DNA of 9,179 nucleotides from an uncultured Collinsella sp. (GTDB taxonomy: Bacteria; Actinomycetota; Coriobacteriia; Coriobacteriales; Coriobacteriaceae): positions 1 through 9,179 of the forward strand of contig UQMW01000061.1 of assembly GCA_900542275.1 (NCBI GenBank). The letters run 5' to 3'. Below are positions 4,486 through 9,179 of the stretch, piece by piece; position 1 is the stretch's first letter; each line of letters begins with the position of its first letter. The notes beneath the pieces are model-generated. The model saw only the letters and a program-made list of their open reading frames with translations, did not search any database and was not told where the DNA came from. Made by a program: the position numbers and the translations under genes.

Positions 4486-6678
4486 TTAGTTGTTAAGCAT
4501 GCGGTCGAAGCTTCCCGAGTCGCCATCCCGATAGTCGGCAGTCATCAGAATCTCCTGCGGAATGCGCCCGCCTTCACGTAGCACATTGCGGAACTGCACG
4601 CGCGTGACCATGGGCAGATCCTTGATCGTCGCCGCCAAGTTCTGCGGCACGCCCTGGTTGGCAGCCGCGGGCTCGCACTCGCCGCCGGCCTTCACGCGAC
4701 GCTTATGCTCGGCGAGCATGGCGCGGTACATGCCGGCATGCAGGCGAATCTCAACCACATTGGCATTGCGAGCCTGCTCGACGATGCGCGCGCCCTCGCG
4801 GTCGATATCGCCCACGTAGTAGACGTAGTTAAAGCGATAGCCGATCTCAGCCAGATAATCGTCCAGGGCATGCGAGACGCTCGCCTTGCATCCGCCGCCA
4901 AAAATCACGCCGCCCACCTTGATGCCAAAGAGCTTGGCGTGCTTGCGGCCACGCAGCAGCCTGACGATCTCGTCATAGGTGTCCAGGTTCTCGACCATAA
5001 TGAACGGCTTATCGGCGCCCAGCGTAAAGAAACCCGTAAAGTGCACGGGGCGGTTGGGGGCGACCTTGATCGCCTGCATGCTGATGCCCTTTTCGGTCAT
5101 GCGCCTTATCAGGCGCTCACCGTGCTTGCCGTCAAAAGCCTTCTCGTCGTTAAAAATCTGGTAGGCACGCTGGCGGCGCGAGGCAACCGGCGTATCGGCA
5201 CCTCGGTTTTGCTCGATCCAAGCCTGGATGATTGCGATTTCCTCGGCAATCTTGCGGTTGGACATCTCGTTGTGCTGAGTGCGCTGCGGAGCCTTTTTGC
5301 CGTCCTTGCCCTCGACCTTTACGATCTGTGTCTGCTGCTCCTTGATCTTAGAGAGCGCCGTAGGCGTAGGGACAACTTTGAGCAGCTGCCTGCCTAAAAC
5401 GCGGGCAAGGGCAAACGCCGATACCTCGCCGTGGACGGCCGGCTCGGGCTGCTGGGCAGCAGCATCTACTGCGGCAGACTCCGGCTTCTTCTGAGACCTG
5501 CGCTTAGAATCGCCTTGGGAATTGCGCTCGCGCTTCGGCATAGACGCCTGCTTCTGCGGACGATCGGACTTGCTCTCCTTCGCCGGCTGGCGCTTAGGCT
5601 GCCCCGAAGAAACCTCGGCCTTCGCATCCTCGTCCTGCGGCGTGGTCTTCTCGGCTGCAGTCTCGGCATGGGAACTGCGGCCCCCGCGATGGCGACGGCG
5701 GCGAGGCCTGCTCGACGCGCCCTGCTCCGTCTGCCCATCAGTAGGCTGCTCGCCCTTGGCCTCGGCAGCAACTTCAAGCTGCGGCTCAACAGGCTTCTGT
5801 TCGCGAGCCGCCGGCTCAACGGTTTTCTCGGTTTGTTCGGCCTTCTCGGCCTGAGCGGTCGAAGCCGGCTCGCCCTTCTCCTGACGCCTTACGGGATACG
5901 CGCGCCTCGCAAAACCACGCCCGGGACGGCATGAACCCGGAGCCTTCTTGGCAGACTCCTCAACATCGTCTGCAGCCTCGGAAGGCTCTTCAACCTCATG
6001 CGCGACATCCTGCTGCGCAGCCTTAAAGTGGGCACCACGGCGACGCTGGGGCTCCTGGGCCTCCACGGGCTTTTGCTCCTTCGCGGGCCTCTGCGACTCG
6101 GCAGCAACCTCGGTCTCAACAGCCTCGGCATCCGTCTCGCCCTTTCGAGCAACGGCGCGACGGAAGCGCTCCTGCTGGGCGCGGCGCTGTGCATCGCACT
6201 TGCCGCCCCCGCCAAAACCGCCGCGTCCTGCCTTGGCCGTAAAGGCACGCACGACGTTCTCATCGAGCAACTCATCGGTATCGACATGCTCACGCGGAGC
6301 AACTTCTTCCACAGCAGGCACGTCAGCGAAATCCTCGACGACAAAATCTTCGACGGACTCGGCAGGCTGCTCCTGGGCATCGCGGATCTCGGCATTGATG
6401 GTATAGAACGCCGGGCGCCCGTTAATGCCGCTGCCCTCGATCTTGGTAACGATCTTTGCCGCGATGAGTTCGTCGCGCATCACCTTGGTGTTGCATTCCT
6501 TATCGACGGAACGGAAAATCTGCGCCAGCGCGCTCGACTTGATCTTGAGCGCCTTGCGGCAGAGCAGGTCGTAGGCAACCAGCTTGGCGCGCTCGGCAGA
6601 AAGCGACGTCTGGCTGCTCAGGCGCTCAGCCAAAGCATCGACATTGTTTTGATTATCGGAATATACCGTCTTGGCCAC
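4486..6678 (-). CDS. JetD/DUF2220-like Toprim protein with winged-helix-like N-terminus and long charged linker
   Basis: Start: a GTG at 6678-6676 is preferred because GAAAGGGG lies four bases upstream; an in-frame ATG at 6702 has no ribosome site and would add eight residues. Counting from the GTG (730 residues): 12-99 is a compact helical domain ending in GRPAFYTI, like a winged-helix DNA-binding fold. Residues about 100-417 are low complexity, rich in Glu, Lys, Arg, Ala, Gln and Pro, with two KEQKPVEAQ-like repeats and an Arg-rich patch near 323-334, probably disordered. Residues 418-555 carry YQIFNDEKAFDGKHGERL (506-523), like the region before the Toprim domain in DUF2220 proteins. Residues 555-709 are the Toprim domain: VENLDTY with Glu563, IFGGG around 592-596, GDIDREG with Asp624 and Asp626, and RIPQE at 705-709. 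The intact E and DxD suggest a metal-dependent nuclease. In Wadjet, JetD cuts plasmid DNA with the JetABC SMC complex; no such partners are here. Function is unknown. Confidence 0.75.
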   Translation of the reverse strand: MAKTVYSDNQNNVDALAERLSSQTSLSAERAKLVAYDLLCRKALKIKSSALAQIFRSVDKECNTKVMRDELIAAKIVTKIEGSGINGRPAFYTINAEIRDAQEQPAESVEDFVVEDFADVPAVEEVAPREHVDTDELLDENVVRAFTAKAGRGGFGGGGKCDAQRRAQQERFRRAVARKGETDAEAVETEVAAESQRPAKEQKPVEAQEPQRRRGAHFKAAQQDVAHEVEEPSEAADDVEESAKKAPGSCRPGRGFARRAYPVRRQEKGEPASTAQAEKAEQTEKTVEPAAREQKPVEPQLEVAAEAKGEQPTDGQTEQGASSRPRRRRHRGGRSSHAETAAEKTTPQDEDAKAEVSSGQPKRQPAKESKSDRPQKQASMPKRERNSQGDSKRRSQKKPESAAVDAAAQQPEPAVHGEVSAFALARVLGRQLLKVVPTPTALSKIKEQQTQIVKVEGKDGKKAPQRTQHNEMSNRKIAEEIAIIQAWIEQNRGADTPVASRRQRAYQIFNDEKAFDGKHGERLIRRMTEKGISMQAIKVAPNRPVHFTGFFTLGADKPFIMVENLDTYDEIVRLLRGRKHAKLFGIKVGGVIFGGGCKASVSHALDDYLAEIGYRFNYVYYVGDIDREGARIVEQARNANVVEIRLHAGMYRAMLAEHKRRVKAGGECEPAAANQGVPQNLAATIKDLPMVTRVQFRNVLREGGRIPQEILMTADYRDGDSGSFDRMLNN

Positions 6679-6693
6679 GGGGCCCCTTTCATA

Positions 6694-6720
6694 TGTACAC
6701 ATATACGTTTATATGGTACA
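6694..6720 (-). promoter_or_regulatory. Imperfect palindrome upstream of the Toprim gene
   Basis: TGTACACATATA and TATATGGTACA are inverted repeats around CGTT, with one extra base in one arm, directly upstream of the GAAAGGGG ribosome site. The AT-rich centre could hold a -10 box, and a TTGCGT...TACCAT pair (18-base gap) lies slightly further upstream on the minus strand. It could be an operator over the promoter; this is a weak, position-based call. Confidence 0.3.
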
Positions 6721-6783
6721 ACGCGCACCCTTATCCACGCAAAACATCTGCGAGAACGCCCTTGCACCACCTGTTATCACAAG

Positions 6784-6822
6784 AAAAAAGACCGGGTCCG
6801 CTTGATTGCGGACCCGGTCTTT
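6784..6822 (-). terminator. Intrinsic terminator of cstA
   Basis: A perfect 15-bp stem, AAAGACCGGGTCCGC (6787-6801) with GCGGACCCGGTCTTT (6808-6822), has a six-base loop. Read on the minus strand it ends in a run of six T. It begins about 40 bases past the cstA stop codon and separates that gene from the Toprim gene downstream. Confidence 0.93.
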
Positions 6823-6861
6823 CCGAGTCAAATAGATGGGAGATTCAACCCGTCCGACCGA

Positions 6862-8751
6862 CTAGGCCTTAGCGGCCTCGGCGTCGGCAGGAGCCTCAGC
6901 GGCAGCGGCGCGACCGTACTCGGCCTTGCCCATCTCGGACCACTCGGGCTCCTCGTCGGGCATGGAGCCGGCCTCCTTGTCGAAGAACTCCTTGAGACAG
7001 TTGACGGCAACGATGAGGCCCAGGACCATCAGCAGGACGGCGAAAACGAGCTGCAGGCCCTTGGTGGCGGCGACGGAGACGGCGGCCGTGGTGGCGGTAG
7101 CCGGGATGGTGCCGAAGAAGCCGTAAGCCTGGACAGCGGTCATGCAGCCCATGGCGCTCTGGACCAGCGAGGTGAAGGTGCAGCAGAGCAGGAAGGCGAC
7201 GGGCACGTAGAGCATCCAGCCCTTGCGGCCGGTGCACTTGCAGAACACGGCGAGGGTGATCATGGTCATGCCGCCGAGCAGCTGGTTGGAAGCACCAAAG
7301 AGCGGCCAGATGTTGGCATAGCCGCCAAAGGCGAGGGCGAGACCGGGAAGCAGGGTGACGACCGTGGCGAACCAGGGGTTGCCGAGAACCTTCATGTAGC
7401 CGGCCTTGGACTCGATGGCCAGGGCGTCGTTGGTCTGGGCAAAGAACTCGGAGAACGAGGTGCGGGCGATGCGGGCGACGGCATCGAGCGAGGTCAGGGC
7501 CAGGGCGGAGACGTTCATGGTCATGAAGACGGTAGCGAGCGTGCCGTCAACACCGAAGGCCTGCATACCGCGGGAGATACCAGCGGCGAAGATCTGGAAC
7601 GGGGTGGAAGCGACGCCGGCGTTGAGGGCACCAGTGCCGGCGGTGTTCATATCGGAGAACATGATGCCGGCGACGATGATGGCAAGGATGCCGACGAAGG
7701 ACTCGACGATCATGGCGCCATAACCGACCTTGACGGCGTCCTGCTCCTTCTCGACCTGCTTGGAGGAGGTACCAGAAGAAACGAGGCTGTGGAAGCCGGA
7801 GAGGGCACCGCAGGCAACGGAAACAAACAGGACCGGGAACATCATGCCAGAAGCGCTGGAGAAGCCGGTAAAGGCCGGAGCGGTGATGGTGGCCTGGCCG
7901 TTAACACCCAGGACGACGATACCGAGGACAGCGCAGGCGATCATGACGATCATCATGATGGAAGTGAGGTAGTCGCGAGGGGTCTTGAGCATCTGGATGG
8001 GCATGGCGCCAGCAAAGACCAGGTAGACCATGACAACGGCGAACCACTGGAACTTGTCCAGGTAGACCGGGAACTGCATGCCGACGGCAAACATGAGAAC
8101 CATGAGCACCACGCCAGTGACAAACTCGGCAGCGCCGGTGAGGTTGAACTTCTTCTGGGCCCAACCAAAGGCGATAGCGACGAAGGTGAACAGGATGGAG
8201 ATGGTACCAGCGCAGCCGGCGGCATAGGACTTGGTGAAGTCGATAGCACCGGTGGCAGCGCCAGAAGCGTCAACGACCGAGGTGAACATGAACGTCTTGC
8301 AGACCATGTCGGTGAAAGCGGCGATGACGATGATGCAGAACAGCCAGCAGAACAGCAGGAACAGGCGACGGCCGGTCTTGCCGATGTATTTCTCGATGAG
8401 CTGGGCCAGGGACTTGCCGTTGTTCTTCATCGAAGCGTACAGAGCACCAAAGTCGTGGACGGCGCCAAAGAAGATGCCGCCGACGAGGACCCAGAGCACG
8501 ACGGGCAGCCAGCCAAAGGCCATGGCGACGATCGTACCCGTGACAGGGCCAGCACCGCAGATCGAGCTGAACTGGTGCGAGAACGCGGTAAAGGCGGAGA
8601 CGGGCGAGAAGCTCTTGCCGTCCTTCATGCGCTTGGCCGGCGTGAGGGCCTCTTTGTCAACGCCCCACTTGTTGGCCAGCCAGCGGCCGTAGCCCAGATA
8701 GCCACAGGCGAGCACCGCCGCGGCCACAACCATGAGCAAAACTCCGTTCAT
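6862..8751 (-). CDS. cstA: CstA-family carbon-starvation transporter
   Basis: A 629-residue polytopic membrane protein of the CstA family, which in other bacteria imports peptides or pyruvate with ions when carbon or nitrogen is short. Family motifs: HQFSSICGAGPVTG (59-72), GWLPVVLW (80-87), GAVHDFG (96-102), SGFHSLVSSGTSSKQ (317-331), TSLDAVARIARTSF (420-433) and FGASNQLLGG (485-494). Many long hydrophobic helices are evident, the first at residues 3-20. The tail from about 590 is Ala/Glu rich and cytoplasmic in appearance. It is somewhat shorter than E. coli CstA or BtsT (about 700 residues), within the range of Gram-positive members. The ATG start is fixed by AGAGGAGG eight bases upstream. 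It seems to be a single-gene unit with its own terminator and a long regulated leader. Whether it takes pyruvate, peptides or both cannot be told from sequence. Confidence 0.93.
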   Translation of the reverse strand: MNGVLLMVVAAAVLACGYLGYGRWLANKWGVDKEALTPAKRMKDGKSFSPVSAFTAFSHQFSSICGAGPVTGTIVAMAFGWLPVVLWVLVGGIFFGAVHDFGALYASMKNNGKSLAQLIEKYIGKTGRRLFLLFCWLFCIIVIAAFTDMVCKTFMFTSVVDASGAATGAIDFTKSYAAGCAGTISILFTFVAIAFGWAQKKFNLTGAAEFVTGVVLMVLMFAVGMQFPVYLDKFQWFAVVMVYLVFAGAMPIQMLKTPRDYLTSIMMIVMIACAVLGIVVLGVNGQATITAPAFTGFSSASGMMFPVLFVSVACGALSGFHSLVSSGTSSKQVEKEQDAVKVGYGAMIVESFVGILAIIVAGIMFSDMNTAGTGALNAGVASTPFQIFAAGISRGMQAFGVDGTLATVFMTMNVSALALTSLDAVARIARTSFSEFFAQTNDALAIESKAGYMKVLGNPWFATVVTLLPGLALAFGGYANIWPLFGASNQLLGGMTMITLAVFCKCTGRKGWMLYVPVAFLLCCTFTSLVQSAMGCMTAVQAYGFFGTIPATATTAAVSVAATKGLQLVFAVLLMVLGLIVAVNCLKEFFDKEAGSMPDEEPEWSEMGKAEYGRAAAAEAPADAEAAKA

Positions 8752-8786
8752 TACATTTCCTCCTCTAAAAAGAACTTCCTAGACAT

Positions 8787-8825
8787 AAAAAATGAGGGCC
8801 GTCGGTTGCGCTCGACGGCCCTCAT
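8787..8825 (-). terminator. Intrinsic terminator in the cstA leader (attenuator)
   Basis: A perfect 13-bp stem, ATGAGGGCCGTCG (8792-8804) with CGACGGCCCTCAT (8813-8825), loop of eight bases, runs into six T on the minus strand. It lies about 35 bases before the cstA start codon, downstream of the putative promoter, and there is no upstream gene between them. Its natural role is premature termination of the cstA transcript, relieved under some condition. Confidence 0.85.
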
Positions 8826-8836
8826 CTTCATCAGCC

Positions 8837-8873
8837 GCCCGTTATCGTACGGGCTAGCTGTATGTGCTAACCC
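8837..8873 (-). promoter_or_regulatory. Mutually exclusive hairpins in the cstA leader
   Basis: On the minus strand GGGTTAGC (8873-8866) pairs with GCTAGCCC (8858-8851), eight pairs including one G-U. GCCCGT (8854-8849) pairs with ACGGGC (8842-8837), six pairs. The two stems share bases 8851-8854 and cannot both form. In addition CATCAGC (8912-8906) can pair with CTGATG at 8880-8875 or with GCTGATG at 8835-8829. Such alternatives just ahead of a terminator are typical of attenuators and riboswitches. I did not recognise a known riboswitch class or a T-box motif. Confidence 0.55.
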
Positions 8874-8876
8874 GCA

Positions 8877-8921
8877 TCAGATAATTACTACGCTGATAAT
8901 GTTTAGCTGATGCGTGAACAT
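8877..8921 (-). CDS. Putative leader peptide MFTHQLNIISVVII
   Basis: A 14-codon frame, ATG 8921-8919 to TGA 8879-8877, lies in the cstA leader. GAAGAGG (8939-8933) is a plausible ribosome site 11 bases upstream, and an in-frame ATG at 8945 would lengthen the peptide to 22 residues. Six of the last eight residues are Ile or Val, in adjacent pairs, right before the alternative hairpins and the terminator. This resembles ilv-type leader peptides, where slow decoding of Ile/Val codons when charged tRNA is low stalls the ribosome and permits read-through. Such control of a cstA gene is inference; so short a frame may also occur by chance. Confidence 0.45.
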   Translation of the reverse strand: MFTHQLNIISVVII

Positions 8922-8945
8922 GTCTAAGAAATCCTCTTCAATCAT

Positions 8946-8974
8946 GATGTGAACGATCCGTGCGTGTTCACATC
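8946..8974 (-). promoter_or_regulatory. Stem-loop near the 5' end of the cstA leader
   Basis: GATGTGAAC (8946-8954) and GTTCACATC (8966-8974) form a perfect nine-base-pair stem with an 11-base loop, just after the predicted transcription start. A third GTGAAC lies at 8914-8919. It may stabilise the 5' end of the transcript or be a repressor site; nothing decides between these. Confidence 0.45.
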
Positions 8975-8992
8975 CCCCAGTGGTTGAAAAGG

Positions 8993-9021
8993 AGTATGAA
9001 ACTTTAGTTACCTAAAGTCAA
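8993..9021 (-). promoter_or_regulatory. Candidate cstA promoter with palindromic operator
   Basis: On the minus strand TTGACT (9021-9016) and CATACT (8998-8993) are 17 bases apart. The predicted start near 8986 gives a leader of about 235 bases. The perfect palindrome ACTTTAG-GTAA-CTAAAGT (9001-9018) overlaps the end of the -35 box and fills the spacer, a place where a bound protein would block RNA polymerase. The TTAG...CTAA pattern recalls MarR-type and DtxR-type sites, but no regulator can be assigned. Confidence 0.55.
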
Positions 9022-9158
9022 CGCAAATTTGTAATGGATTTTCAACTTTTTTGAATTTCTCGTTATAAAACGCCACTGACCTCGGACTTTACTCAACAAA
9101 AGTTTTTGCATGGGAGATACCCCTCGGGAGCCGCGGGAGCCGGGCGGCGCATATGAAC

Positions 9159-9179
9159 TTTCCTGCTCTACAGTCCTGC
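9159..9179. repeat. Second, truncated copy of the nested inverted-repeat element
   Basis: The last 21 bases of the window are the exact reverse complement of 4426-4446, the inner edge of the long inverted repeat next to the Toprim gene. The flanking GC-rich sequence at 9121-9150 has no clear match to the outer arm of the first copy but is also GC-rich and hairpin-prone. The window ends inside the element. The region 9022-9158 holds no gene that I can see; a weak plus-strand TTCAAC/TATAAA pair (9041-9069) is its only other signal. Confidence 0.7.

Noticed and set aside
4486..6678. A complete Wadjet plasmid-defence operon
   Set aside because: Only a JetD-like Toprim domain is present; no jetA, jetB or jetC-like genes adjoin it, and its domain layout differs from standard JetD.
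5998..8910. A 970-codon open frame on the plus strand across the Toprim gene and cstA
   Set aside because: It runs antisense to two genes with clear family motifs. Its product is Gly/Asp/Glu/His-rich with no recognisable domain. Codon bias in high-GC genes commonly leaves such mirror frames open.
8787..8990. T-box or known riboswitch in the cstA leader
   Set aside because: I found no T-box GGGTGG-type sequence and no recognisable class-specific core; the Ile/Val-rich short frame explains the layout better.

Overview
The window looks like a chromosomal stretch from a high-GC gut actinobacterium of the class Coriobacteriia, most likely Collinsella or a close relative. This is inferred from the GC-rich, strongly third-position-biased genes, a CwlM-type protein like those of actinobacteria, an actinobacterial-style charged-linker protein, and strong Shine-Dalgarno sites. 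No 16S or other marker gene is present to prove it.

Layout, left to right. Bases 1-1310 (+): the 3' part of a phosphotransferase (PTS) sugar permease. The end of EIIC, a linker and an EIIB domain are fused in frame to a complete HAD-type phosphatase domain. Bases 1426-2451 (+): an all-trans polyprenyl diphosphate synthase. Bases 2591-3496 (+): a CwlM-like protein with two peptidoglycan-binding domains and a catalytically dead, shortened amidase-like tail. Bases 3535-3609 (+): tRNA-Gln(UUG), followed at once by an intrinsic terminator. Bases 3656-4485 contain no convincing gene and are packed with repeats: two copies of a GC-rich element built around tRNA T-arm sequence, a REP-like inverted repeat, an AT-rich MITE-like element of 230 bp with 30-bp terminal inverted repeats, a small hairpin, and a perfect 34-bp inverted repeat around a nested hairpin. 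Part of that last element recurs, inverted, as the final 21 bases of the window.

The right half is transcribed from the minus strand. Bases 4486-6678 encode a large protein with an N-terminal winged-helix-like domain, about 300 residues of charged low-complexity sequence, and a C-terminal DUF2220/JetD-like Toprim domain. It has no Wadjet jetABC partners here. Bases 6862-8751 encode a CstA-family transporter, closed by a strong intrinsic terminator and preceded by a roughly 235-nt leader. The leader holds a promoter with a palindrome in its spacer, a 14-codon peptide ending Asn-Ile-Ile-Ser-Val-Val-Ile-Ile, two mutually exclusive hairpins, and an intrinsic terminator upstream of the gene's ribosome-binding site. 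This layout resembles peptide-mediated transcription attenuation.

The genes do not form one pathway. The polyprenyl synthase and the CwlM-like protein could both bear on cell-envelope synthesis (lipid carrier supply and peptidoglycan control), but they appear to have separate promoters. The most interesting items are the orphan JetD-like Toprim protein, the putative branched-chain amino-acid attenuator in front of cstA, the PTS-phosphatase fusion, and the repeat cluster downstream of the tRNA gene.
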